Assembly (NCBI RefSeq): GCF_000410875.1
Contig: NZ_AROI01000003.1
Span: 1-64,000 of the forward strand
Reading direction: 5' to 3'
DNA from: Halopseudomonas pelagia CL-AP6
GTDB lineage: Bacteria > Pseudomonadota > Gammaproteobacteria > Pseudomonadales > Pseudomonadaceae
Length of the DNA stretch: 64,000 nt
The position numbers and the translations under genes are program-made. Shown piece by piece: positions 10,409-19,222 of the stretch. The notes beneath the pieces are model-generated. The model made no database searches, was not told the DNA's origin, and saw nothing but the letters and a program-made list of their open reading frames with translations. The first letter of the stretch is position 1, and each line of letters begins with the position of its first letter.

Positions 10409-13048
10409 TTAGCCGGTATTGCGCATACCGGCGGCGATACCCGCTACGGTGACCAACAACGCGCGCTCCAGATCCGGATCGATATGTTCGCCCTGCGCGC
10501 GCGTGCGCCCCAGCAACTCGGCCTGGAGCAGGTGCAGCGGGTCAGTATAGGGATTACGGACGGCAACAGACTCGCCCAGCGCCAGATTATGCGCCAGCAA
10601 CCGATCGGTCTGGCGCAGAGCCAGTATCGCGTCCATCGCCTGCTGCAGCGAATCCCTAAGCCGGGCGCCCAGCGGCCATAGCGCCGGATCCGCCAAGCGC
10701 TCCTCGTAGAAGCGAGCGATGCCTCCGTCGGCCTTGGCCAGGACCATTTCGAGCATTTCAATACGAGCAAGAAAAAACGGCCATTGACGCATCATGTCCC
10801 GAAGTTGGTCCTGCTCTCCTGCCTGCATAGACTCGTGCAGGGCCTGCCCGGCGCCTAGCCAGGCTGGCAACATCAGGCGGGTTTGCGTCCAGGCGAAGAT
10901 CCAAGGAATCGCACGCAATGTTTCAATGCCACCCTGGCTACGACGCTTCGCCGGCCGACTGCCTAACGGCAAGCGCGCCAACTCCTGTTCCGGAGTCGCC
11001 TGGCGGAAGTACTCGACAAATTGCGGCTCGTGACGGACCACGCCCCGATAGACATCTACCGAGCGCGCCGCCAGACGCTCCATCAAATCGCGCCAGGCCG
11101 GCTCTGGTGCGGGCGGCGGCAACAAGGTGGCTTCCAGCACTGCACTGACATACAGCTGCAAGCTTTGCACCGCGATATCCGGCAAGCCATATTTGAAGCG
11201 GATCATTTCGCCTTGCTCGGTCACGCGAAACTGACCCTGAACCGAGCCCGGCGGCTGCGAGAGGATGGCCATATGCGCTGGCGCCCCACCGCGACCCACA
11301 GTGCCCCCACGGCCATGAAATAGCCGCAAACGTACCCCACGCTCCCGGCATACTGCGACCAAGGCCTCCTGCGCCCGGTACTGCGCCCAGCCGGCAGCCA
11401 ATGTGCCGGCATCCTTGGCCGAATCGGAATAGCCAATCATAACTTCCTGCTCATCACCGACCAGATCACGATAGGCCTGCAACGCCAACAACGCATCAAT
11501 AGCTGGTGCCGCATTATTCAGGTCATCCAAGGTTTCAAACAGCGGGGCTACGCGCATCGGCCAGGCTACACCGACCTCCTTGAGCAGTAGCTTGACCGCC
11601 AGAACGTCCGAGGGGCTCGAGGCCATGGAGATCACGTAAGAGCCGAGCAATTCCTGCGGCTGGGCAGCCACTACCCGGCAGGTATCAAGCACCTCTGCCG
11701 CTTCTGCGCCTGGCTGCCAGCCTGGGGGTAACAGCGGTCTGCGATTGTGCAACTCTGCCAGTAGAAAAGCGCAGCGTTGCTGTTCGTCCCAATCGGCATA
11801 ATTACCCAATTGCAGGTATTCGGTCAGTTCAGCCAGCACGTCAGTATGCCGTTGCGCGTCCTGGCGAATATCCAAACGTACCAGCCCCAGACCGAAGGCA
11901 TTGACCCGGCGCAGGGTGTCAAGCAAGGGGCCATTGGCAATCAGAGTCATACCCTGTTGAAGAAGAGAGTCGCGGCACAATTCCAATGGCTGACGCAGTT
12001 CATCAAGGTGCTGCAGCACCGCCGGGCTTGCTTGTACCGCGCCCTTGACCGCTGCCGCAGCCCACTCTCGGGTGGCCTGCAGGCGCTCGCGCAGCTGCTT
12101 GAGCAAGGCGCGATAGGGCTCATCAACCGAGCCGGTCAACTCCATGATCGCGGCACTGGCCTGTTGCATGGACAACTCGTTGGCCAAGCCTTCAACATCG
12201 CGCAGATACAGGTCGGCGGCCATCCAACGCCCCAGCAATAACACTTCACGGGTCACCGCGTGGGTCACATTCGGATTGCCATCCCGGTCGCCACCCATCC
12301 ATGAGGCGATACTGACCGGCACCGCGCGACTGTCCAGCCGCTGCCCGGTTGCGCTCAACAGATCCTCATCCAGACGCCGCAAAAAGCGCGGCAAGGCGTG
12401 CCAGAGCGAGTGTTCAATGACCGCAAAACCCCACTTAGCTTCATCTACCGGAGTCGGCCGGGTACGACGTATTTCATCGGTATACCAGGCTTCACTGATC
12501 AGCCGTGCCAGATCATCCCGGACCTGATCCTGCTCCCGCTGGCTGAGATCGTCATGGTCACGCTTGGCCAGCGCCAACGCGATCGCATCGTATTTTTGAA
12601 TTAGCGTGCGGCGCGTCACCTCGGTGGGGTGCGCAGTCAAGACCAACTCGATATCCAGCCCGGCTACCTGATCGGCCATGCTCTGAGCGCTATGGCCAGC
12701 TTCCTTGAGACGCTGCAGCAACTCGCCGATACAGCGCTCTTCAAAGGACAAAGGCTCATCTTCGCGGCGCCGACGGATACGATGATACTGCTCGGCAATA
12801 TTGGCCAGATTGAGAAACTGGTTGAAGGCCCGGCAGACCGGCAACAATTGGTCGTCCGGCAAGTCGTGCAAGGCCGAGAGCAATGCCTCGTGGGCGGCCT
12901 GATCAGTTTTACGGCCCTGCTTGGCGCCCAGGCGAATACGCTCGATACGTTGTAGGAAGGCGTCTCCGAGATGCATGCGAATAGTCTCGCCCAACAGCTC
13001 GCCCAGCTCATGCACATCTTCGCGCAAGCGCGCATCGATCTCAGTCAT
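10409..13048 (-). CDS. ppc: Phosphoenolpyruvate carboxylase
   Basis: An 879-residue anaplerotic enzyme that converts phosphoenolpyruvate and bicarbonate to oxaloacetate. Both signature regions are visible: [13 protein letters not shown] around residue 140, holding the catalytic histidine, and the glycine-rich [14 protein letters not shown] loop around residue 550. The C-terminus ends RNTG, as conserved in the family. The start at 13048 ([15 protein letters not shown]) has AAGGAG about 6 bases upstream and gives the length found in Pseudomonas (about 878); the 33-codon extension is rejected. It is transcribed on its own, with divergent spacing to the next gene. Confidence 0.97.
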   Translation of the reverse strand: MTEIDARLREDVHELGELLGETIRMHLGDAFLQRIERIRLGAKQGRKTDQAAHEALLSALHDLPDDQLLPVCRAFNQFLNLANIAEQYHRIRRRREDEPLSFEERCIGELLQRLKEAGHSAQSMADQVAGLDIELVLTAHPTEVTRRTLIQKYDAIALALAKRDHDDLSQREQDQVRDDLARLISEAWYTDEIRRTRPTPVDEAKWGFAVIEHSLWHALPRFLRRLDEDLLSATGQRLDSRAVPVSIASWMGGDRDGNPNVTHAVTREVLLLGRWMAADLYLRDVEGLANELSMQQASAAIMELTGSVDEPYRALLKQLRERLQATREWAAAAVKGAVQASPAVLQHLDELRQPLELCRDSLLQQGMTLIANGPLLDTLRRVNAFGLGLVRLDIRQDAQRHTDVLAELTEYLQLGNYADWDEQQRCAFLLAELHNRRPLLPPGWQPGAEAAEVLDTCRVVAAQPQELLGSYVISMASSPSDVLAVKLLLKEVGVAWPMRVAPLFETLDDLNNAAPAIDALLALQAYRDLVGDEQEVMIGYSDSAKDAGTLAAGWAQYRAQEALVAVCRERGVRLRLFHGRGGTVGRGGAPAHMAILSQPPGSVQGQFRVTEQGEMIRFKYGLPDIAVQSLQLYVSAVLEATLLPPPAPEPAWRDLMERLAARSVDVYRGVVRHEPQFVEYFRQATPEQELARLPLGSRPAKRRSQGGIETLRAIPWIFAWTQTRLMLPAWLGAGQALHESMQAGEQDQLRDMMRQWPFFLARIEMLEMVLAKADGGIARFYEERLADPALWPLGARLRDSLQQAMDAILALRQTDRLLAHNLALGESVAVRNPYTDPLHLLQAELLGRTRAQGEHIDPDLERALLVTVAGIAAGMRNTG

Positions 13049-13271
13049 GCTTCTCTCCTTCGTCAATAAACCAGCCTGCTCACCCATAGACCCATATGAC
13101 CGGTAGCCTGAACACAACAGAATGCGGTGCCCGCGACTGCCTGACAACCCCTGTGGGTGAGCAACCGGAACCGACTCCTGGGTTGACCGGTCGAATTAGT
13201 ACAGGTGGCTCGAATCAGGACTAGAATTCAGATAGGGCCACACGCGATTCCAGGATAGGCAAGGGGGCAGT

Positions 13272-13616
13272 ATGAAAATACGTGAATTGACTCAGGAGTG
13301 GGAACATAGCGCCAAGGGGCGAGTGACGCAAAACAGCTATCAGGTCAAACTTCCATTGGAGGACGCTGCGCGCCTCGCAGCACTGCACGAGATGTATCCA
13401 AAACGGAGTGTCGAAGACCTGCTCACCGATCTGCTCAGCGCCGCGCTAGAGGAGTTCGAGGCCAGCCTGCCCTATCAAGCCGGAGAAGAGATCATTGCCG
13501 TAGATGAGCTGGGTGACCCGCTTTACGGCGATGCCGGCCCGACCCCAAGATACCTGGCGCTCAGCCGCCTGCACCTGAAAGCGCTGATCGAGCAGCAAAA
13601 GGAGCAGCAACACTAA
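13272..13616 (+). CDS. Conserved hypothetical protein next to ppc
   Basis: A 114-residue soluble protein with a predominantly helical composition. Its N-terminal part (KLPLEDAARLAALHEMYP) looks like a ribbon-helix-helix or helical dimerisation element. The middle (SVEDLLTDLLSAALEEFEASLPY) is amphipathic, and a PTPRYL motif lies near residue 95. A similar gene sits beside ppc in other pseudomonads and is sometimes annotated as a pilin assembly or pili tip component, a name I cannot support from sequence. The start follows AAGGGGGCAGT. A strong terminator lies 14 bases after the stop. Confidence 0.82.
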   Translation: MKIRELTQEWEHSAKGRVTQNSYQVKLPLEDAARLAALHEMYPKRSVEDLLTDLLSAALEEFEASLPYQAGEEIIAVDELGDPLYGDAGPTPRYLALSRLHLKALIEQQKEQQH

Positions 13617-13630
13617 GCGTCTGAATCTGC

Positions 13631-13667
13631 ACAGTATCCAGCGCAGAGTTTCTGCGCTGGATACTGT
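13631..13667. terminator. Bidirectional terminator between the small ppc neighbour and mazG
   Basis: A perfect 17-bp inverted repeat (ACAGTATCCAGCGCAGA and its complement) has a 3-base centre. It sits between two convergent genes, with TTTC on the plus side. Position and symmetry suit a shared terminator, although the T tract is short. Confidence 0.75.
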
Positions 13668-13688
13668 TTCACAAACCCTGCGCTTTAT

Positions 13689-14507
13689 TTACAAACCATG
13701 AGCCTTGGCCCGCTCCCAGAGCTGGTCGAGACGCTCCAGACTTGCTGCTGGTACAGACTCACCGCCTTCGGCAAGACTCTGTTCGATAAAGCGGAAGCGC
13801 CGTTCGAATTTTTCGTTGCCCTGGCGTAGGGCCGTTTCGGCATCCACGTGCAGATGGCGGGCCAGGTTCACCAGCGCGAACAGCAGATCGCCCATTTCTT
13901 CGGCCACGGCTCTGGTGTCCCCCGCTGCGATGGCCTCACGGACCTCCGCCAGCTCTTCGGCGATCTTGTCGATTACCGGCGCCGCCTCGCTCCAATCGAA
14001 GCCGGCCTGCGACGCGCGCTTCTGTAATTTCTGCGCGCGACTGAGCGCGGGCAACGCCCGTGGCACATCATCCAGCAACGATAGCTGCTGCGGTCGTTCG
14101 GCTTTCTCCGCCCGCTCCTCTGCCTTGATCGCCTCCCAGCGCTGCTTGACCTGAGCGGATGCCAACTTAATGCTCCCGGCAGGCGTGCGCAAATTGCCGT
14201 CAGGAAATACATGAGGGTGTCTGCGAACCAGCTTGCGGGTGATGCCATCAACCACATCAACCCAAGCAAAATGCCCGGCCTCTTGGCCCAACTGAGCATA
14301 ATAGACCACCTGAAACAGCAGATCGCCCAGTTCACCAGTGAGCTGCGGAAAATCCTTCTCGGCGATCGCATCGGCGACCTCATAAGCCTCTTCCAGCGTA
14401 TGTGGCACGATACTATCGAATGATTGTTCCAGATCCCACGGACAGCCATGCTCAGGGTCACGCAAGCGCCGCATTAAATACAGCAGGTCATCAAGCTGAT
14501 AACTCAT
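13689..14507 (-). CDS. mazG: Nucleoside triphosphate pyrophosphohydrolase MazG
   Basis: A 272-residue protein with two MazG domains, as in E. coli (263). The first spans about residues 1-115 (CPWDLEQSFDSIVPHTLEEAYEVADAI with the metal-binding ExxE type motif, then LGDLLFQVV), and the second follows at about 150-240 (EELAEVREAI, EEMGDLLFALVNLARH). It hydrolyses NTPs to NMP and PPi and in E. coli moderates the stringent response. The ATG overlaps the relA stop as ATGA, so the two are translationally coupled, which fits the functional pairing with RelA. Confidence 0.94.
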   Translation of the reverse strand: MSYQLDDLLYLMRRLRDPEHGCPWDLEQSFDSIVPHTLEEAYEVADAIAEKDFPQLTGELGDLLFQVVYYAQLGQEAGHFAWVDVVDGITRKLVRRHPHVFPDGNLRTPAGSIKLASAQVKQRWEAIKAEERAEKAERPQQLSLLDDVPRALPALSRAQKLQKRASQAGFDWSEAAPVIDKIAEELAEVREAIAAGDTRAVAEEMGDLLFALVNLARHLHVDAETALRQGNEKFERRFRFIEQSLAEGGESVPAASLERLDQLWERAKAHGL

Positions 14508-16753
14508 GTGCTGGCCTCCTTCCGATTACGCCGCGCCTCCATCACATTGGGAAGCTGGCTGATACGCGCGAGCAATCGGCCGAGCATGTTGATATTCGGC
14601 ACTTCAACGGTCAGCAGCATCACCGCGTAGTTATCATCCTTGTTGGTTCGGGTACTGACCTCCAACACATTGATTTTGTCATTGGCCAGCATCTGGGACA
14701 CGTCTCGCAATAGCCCGGAACGGTCGTAGGCTTTGATATAGATTTCCACCGGATAAGTCTGAATCGGCTCTCCACCCCAGCTGACTTCAATCAACCGGTC
14801 AGAGTCGCGATCCTGCAGTTGCATGGCAGTGGCGCAATCCGCCCGGTGCACGGTAACGCCGCGGCCGAGGGTGATATAGCCGATAATCGAATCACCCGGA
14901 ACCGGCTGACAGCAGCCTGCCAGCTGTGTCAGCAGATTGCCGACACCCTGGATAAACACGTCCCCACGCCGCGCGGGCTTGGTCGCCCGGCGCGGAATAA
15001 GTTCGAGCTGTTCGCTATGCCTGTCGGGCTCAATCAATTGCTGGGCGACATTGACCACATGCATCAGCCGCACATCACCAGAACCGACTGCAGCAAACAG
15101 ATCTTCTTGGCTTCTGATCCCGAGCTTGTCGATCAAGTGCGCATAGTCGGCACCGTTAAGTGCCAGCCGGGTCAGCTCGCGATCGAGCATCAGCTTGCCG
15201 GCTTGCACGTTTTGTTCGCGCGCCTGCTGCTTGAACCAATGCTGCACCTTGGCCCGCGCCCGCGACGTATTGACGTAGCCCAGATTAGCGTTCAGCCAAT
15301 CCCGGCTGGGGCTGCTGTGCTTGCCGGTAATGATTTCAACCTGCTCACCGGTTTGCAAAATGTAGTTCAGTGGCACTATCCGGCCATTGACTTTCGCCCC
15401 ACGGCAGCTGTGACCAATCTCGGTATGAATACGGTAAGCAAAATCCAGCGGCGTGGCGCCTTTGGGCACGTCCAGCACATGACCATCGGGCGTAAACAAA
15501 TAAATGCGGTCCGGCTCGAAATCGACCCGCAGCTGATCGGCCAGCCCGCCGATATCGCCCATTTCCTCGTGCCATTCCAGCACCTGTCGCAGCCAGGCGA
15601 TCTTGTCTTCATAGGCGTTTGAAGAGACGCTACTGGCATCAGTGCCCTTGTAACGCCAGTGCGCACAGACGCCCAGCTCAGCTTCCTCGTGCATGGCCTG
15701 GGTACGAATCTGCACCTCCAGCACCTTGCCGCTCGGGCCTACTACCGCCGTATGCAGTGAGCGATAACCGTTTTCCTTGGGATTGGCTATATAGTCGTCA
15801 AACTCATTGGGTATATGCCGCCAGAGACTATGCACTATACCCAGCGAGGTGTAGCAGTCACGCACCTGGGGCACCAGCACGCGCACGGCGCGCACGTCGT
15901 AGACCTGACTGAAGTCGATGCCCTTGCGCCGCATCTTGCGCCAGATTGAATAGATATGTTTTGCCCGGCCGGTGATCTCAGCGTGTATGCCCGCCTCCTC
16001 CAGCTCGCGACGCAACTGGGTCATGACGTCATCAATATATTCCTGCCGATCCAGCCGGCGCTCGTCCAGCAGCTTGGCAATTTGCTTGTATTGCGCAGGC
16101 TCGAGATAGCGGAAAGACAGATCCTCCAATTCCCACTTGATATGCCCGATGCCCAGTCGGTGCGCGAGCGGCGCATAGATATCAAAGACCTCGCGGGCGA
16201 CTCGATAGCGCTTCTCTTCAGGCGCATCCTTGACTGCACGAATGGCGCAGGTGCGCTCTGCTAGCTTGATCAGCGCAACGCGCACGTCATCGACCATGGT
16301 CACGAGCATCTTGCGCAGATTTTCCACTTGGGTCTGCGCACAGAAGGCGCTGGCTTTGCCCGGATTCTGCGAAACGCTGATTGCTGCCATGCGCTGCACG
16401 CCATCCACCAGGCCCGCCACCGTGGCGCCAAAACGGCGCTCTACTTCAGCGAGATCGGTCTTGCGTTCGCGTACCGCGCGATAGACCACCGCCGCCACCA
16501 GTGAGTCCTGGTCGAGTTTCAACTCAGCCAGGATTTCGGCCATTTCCAGGCCGGTAAGATAACTGCTGGCACCGTCGGCCCAGATATTCTCCGCAGCTAT
16601 GGCGGCCTGCTCCAGCTCCAACGCCCACTCACAGGCTTCCTGAAGGACCGCAGGCGAAGTCAAAGGCACCCGCTGCTGCATCCGCGCTATCCAGGCATCT
16701 ATATTGACGCTGCCATCGTGATTGGTCGGATGCAGTGCTCTGACCTGTACCAT
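14504..16753 (-). CDS. relA: GTP pyrophosphokinase RelA
   Basis: A 749-residue ribosome-associated (p)ppGpp synthetase. Domains in order: a pseudo-hydrolase domain (about 50-200) that lacks the His-Asp pair (VVYRAVRERK stands where SpoT has HD), as in true RelA; the synthetase domain (about 250-370, with YDVRAVRVLV and ENGYRSLHTAV); TGS (about 410-470, FTPDGHVLDVPKGATPLDFAY); a helical/zinc-finger region with CCQPVPGDSI; and a C-terminal ACT domain (YDRSGLLRDVSQ). The monofunctional architecture separates it from SpoT. The start gives the N-terminus MVQVRALHPTN, typical of Pseudomonas. It overlaps mazG by 4 bases. Confidence 0.96.
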   Translation of the reverse strand: MVQVRALHPTNHDGSVNIDAWIARMQQRVPLTSPAVLQEACEWALELEQAAIAAENIWADGASSYLTGLEMAEILAELKLDQDSLVAAVVYRAVRERKTDLAEVERRFGATVAGLVDGVQRMAAISVSQNPGKASAFCAQTQVENLRKMLVTMVDDVRVALIKLAERTCAIRAVKDAPEEKRYRVAREVFDIYAPLAHRLGIGHIKWELEDLSFRYLEPAQYKQIAKLLDERRLDRQEYIDDVMTQLRRELEEAGIHAEITGRAKHIYSIWRKMRRKGIDFSQVYDVRAVRVLVPQVRDCYTSLGIVHSLWRHIPNEFDDYIANPKENGYRSLHTAVVGPSGKVLEVQIRTQAMHEEAELGVCAHWRYKGTDASSVSSNAYEDKIAWLRQVLEWHEEMGDIGGLADQLRVDFEPDRIYLFTPDGHVLDVPKGATPLDFAYRIHTEIGHSCRGAKVNGRIVPLNYILQTGEQVEIITGKHSSPSRDWLNANLGYVNTSRARAKVQHWFKQQAREQNVQAGKLMLDRELTRLALNGADYAHLIDKLGIRSQEDLFAAVGSGDVRLMHVVNVAQQLIEPDRHSEQLELIPRRATKPARRGDVFIQGVGNLLTQLAGCCQPVPGDSIIGYITLGRGVTVHRADCATAMQLQDRDSDRLIEVSWGGEPIQTYPVEIYIKAYDRSGLLRDVSQMLANDKINVLEVSTRTNKDDNYAVMLLTVEVPNINMLGRLLARISQLPNVMEARRNRKEAST

Positions 16754-16844
16754 TAGTAAAGAGCCTGACTGTGCTGCAATGTACTGGACACGAAATTCTT
16801 CCTTTACTGAAACCGGCTATAACGATGCTGCCATTCGGAAACCG

Positions 16845-18221
16845 CTATACCGGTTTGACCTTGCTCCCGGCAACGAACAACGCCATGGCTTCCACGTGCG
16901 CGGTCTGCGGAAACATATCCATAATGCCTACCTGCACCAAGCGATACCCTCGGCCGGCAAGCAACCCTGCATCCCGCGCCAACGTAGCCGGGTTGCATGA
17001 AACATATAGAATTCTACCTACGGCCTTGTCAGCCAGTTGCTGCACCAATTGCTCTGCGCCATCGCGAGGGGGGTCCAGCAATACCGCATCGCAAGGCTGA
17101 GCGAGCCACTTCGCATACTGGGGTTTGGACAGATCCGCAGATAAAAAGTGCAGCGATTCCAACTGATTATTCTGCGCATTATCGCGCGCCCGCTGAACCA
17201 TCTCGCTACTCCCCTCCACCGCCGTCACCTGCGCGCCCGCTCGCGCCAGTGGCAAAGCAAAGTTGCCCACACCACAGAACAGATCCAGCACCTGCTCGCC
17301 AGGCTGTATCGCCAACCATTCCAACGCCTGATTGACCATCATCTGGTTGACCTGCGCATTCACTTGAATGAAATCCCCAGGCATAAATTCAAATCGCAGA
17401 TCCTGATCCGCTAACCTATAAGCGGGCAGACTCTGGTGCAGGTCCTGATGAGAGCCATTGAGCCGGTGCATAGTGTCCGGCTCACCGGGCTGCAGCCAGC
17501 AACTTGCACCATGCTGATCAGCCAGCGCTTGCAATGCCTGACTATCCGCTGCAGACAAGGCTTGCATATGACGCACCAGTATCACTGGTGCGTCACCACC
17601 AGTCAGTTCGACATGACCCAGCCCGGCGCGACCATCCAGCGACTTGAGTAGCGGCACCAATGCCTGCACCAAAGACTCCAGGGCGGGCACCAGTACGGGG
17701 CATTCATGCACTTCAACCAGATCGTTACTGCTACGCTGCCGATAACCCACTTCCAGCACGCCAAGACGCTTGTCCCAGCGCATCGCCAAGCGCGTACGCT
17801 GACGGTAACCATAGGCCGGACCCAGTAATGCCGGCATCCAGCGCTCGGGCTCGAGGCCAGCAAAATGCTGCAATTGCTGGGCCAGAGCTTGTTGTTTGAC
17901 TTGTAACTGAGAGGCCTCCGGCATGTGCTGCAGACTACAGCCACCACAAAGATCGATGTGCGCACAGCGGGGTGTTTGCCGCTCGGGGCTGGCCACCAAC
18001 AGCGTGTCCAGTCGGGTCTCAATCAGTTTGCTACGAGCCTTGAGCACCCGCGCCTTAACCCGCTCGCCAGGCAGCCCGCCGTCGACAAAAACGATGCGGC
18101 CCTGCCAGCGCCCAATGCCGCGTCCATCATGGGCCAGCCGTTCCAGTTGCAACTCTATGCGCTGCCCAATAGCCGCAGGTGCATCCGGGGTATGACGTGC
18201 ACGTCCACGGAAACCCTTCAT
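16845..18221 (-). CDS. rlmD: 23S rRNA (uracil(1939)-C(5))-methyltransferase RlmD
   Basis: A 458-residue enzyme that methylates U1939 of 23S rRNA. An N-terminal TRAM domain (about 20-75) is followed by the iron-sulfur cluster cysteines (C followed by DLCGGC near residue 90). The C-terminal Rossmann methyltransferase has VLDLFCGVGNFALPLA and the catalytic cysteine in LYVSCNPATLARD. Its ATG overlaps the cysM stop as ATGA. The 91-base gap to relA separates it from the next gene in the same direction. Confidence 0.94.
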   Translation of the reverse strand: MKGFRGRARHTPDAPAAIGQRIELQLERLAHDGRGIGRWQGRIVFVDGGLPGERVKARVLKARSKLIETRLDTLLVASPERQTPRCAHIDLCGGCSLQHMPEASQLQVKQQALAQQLQHFAGLEPERWMPALLGPAYGYRQRTRLAMRWDKRLGVLEVGYRQRSSNDLVEVHECPVLVPALESLVQALVPLLKSLDGRAGLGHVELTGGDAPVILVRHMQALSAADSQALQALADQHGASCWLQPGEPDTMHRLNGSHQDLHQSLPAYRLADQDLRFEFMPGDFIQVNAQVNQMMVNQALEWLAIQPGEQVLDLFCGVGNFALPLARAGAQVTAVEGSSEMVQRARDNAQNNQLESLHFLSADLSKPQYAKWLAQPCDAVLLDPPRDGAEQLVQQLADKAVGRILYVSCNPATLARDAGLLAGRGYRLVQVGIMDMFPQTAHVEAMALFVAGSKVKPV

Positions 18222-19123
18222 GGCTGTACGTCGTAAACACCAGTGGACAGATAGCGGTCACCGCGGTCACAGATGATCGCCACTATCACCGCATTCTCAA
18301 CCTCAGCGGACAAACGCAACGCGGCCGCCACCGAACCTCCGGAGGAGACCCCGCAGAAAATACCCTCCTCGGTCGCCAGACGGCGCATGGTAATTTCCGC
18401 TTCCTGCTGACCCATATCGACTATTCGGTCTACCCGCTCCGGTTGAAAAATGCCGGGCAAATAAGCCTGTGGCCAGCGCCTGATACCCGGGATCGATGCT
18501 CCCTCCGTCGGTTGCAAACCAATGATCTGGATCTGCGGGTTCTGTTCCTTCAGGTAACGCGAAGTGCCCATGATGGTTCCGGTTGTACCCATTGAGCTGA
18601 TGAAATGCGTTATGCCGCCCCTGGTATCGCGCCAGATTTCCGGCCCGGTGGTCTGATAGTGCGCTTCGGCGTTATCGAAGTTGCCGAATTGATCCAAAAC
18701 CTTGCCCTTGCCCTCGCTTTGCATCTTCGCCGCCAGATCCCGCGCGCCCTCCATGCTGTCTTCGCGGCTGACCAGAATCAGCTCGGCACCATAGGCACTC
18801 ATCGCCGCCTTGCGCTCGGAGCTCATATTATCTGGCATGATCAGAATCATGCGATAACCCTTGATGGCTGCGACCATCGCCAAGGCGATACCGGTATTAC
18901 CCGAGGTTGCCTCAATCAGTGTATCCCCTGGCTTGATCTCGCCGCGCTGCTCGGCACGTTCAATCATCGACAGCGCCGGCCGGTCCTTGACTGAGCCAGC
19001 CGGATTATTACCCTCCAACTTGGCCAACAGAATGTTGCTGGTTTCTCCCGGCAAGCGTTGCAGGCGAACCAGGGGGGTGTTACCGACAAAGTCGGCAATG
19101 GTCGGAAAATCGTTATTCATCAT
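18218..19123 (-). CDS. cysM: Cysteine synthase B
   Basis: A 301-residue PLP enzyme that makes cysteine or S-sulfocysteine from O-acetylserine and sulfide or thiosulfate. The PLP lysine lies in NNPAGSVKDRPA near residue 45, with the asparagine loop TSGNTGIALA, the phosphate-binding loop SSMGTTGTIMGT, and SSGGSVAAAL near the C-terminus. Two adjacent ATGs (19123 and 19120) are possible starts; the second aligns best with Pseudomonas CysM. The IRRWPQAYLPGIF segment points to CysM rather than CysK. It overlaps rlmD and is divergent from gacS. Confidence 0.94.
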   Translation of the reverse strand: MMNNDFPTIADFVGNTPLVRLQRLPGETSNILLAKLEGNNPAGSVKDRPALSMIERAEQRGEIKPGDTLIEATSGNTGIALAMVAAIKGYRMILIMPDNMSSERKAAMSAYGAELILVSREDSMEGARDLAAKMQSEGKGKVLDQFGNFDNAEAHYQTTGPEIWRDTRGGITHFISSMGTTGTIMGTSRYLKEQNPQIQIIGLQPTEGASIPGIRRWPQAYLPGIFQPERVDRIVDMGQQEAEITMRRLATEEGIFCGVSSGGSVAAALRLSAEVENAVIVAIICDRGDRYLSTGVYDVQP

Positions 19124-19222
19124 TCACTCAAGGGGCTCGGGCCCAGATCAATAGGGCGTTGAATGCTGTGCTTTTGCTTTAGTCAGCCTATGATACCGAC
19201 AACAGAGTTAGGGATACATACA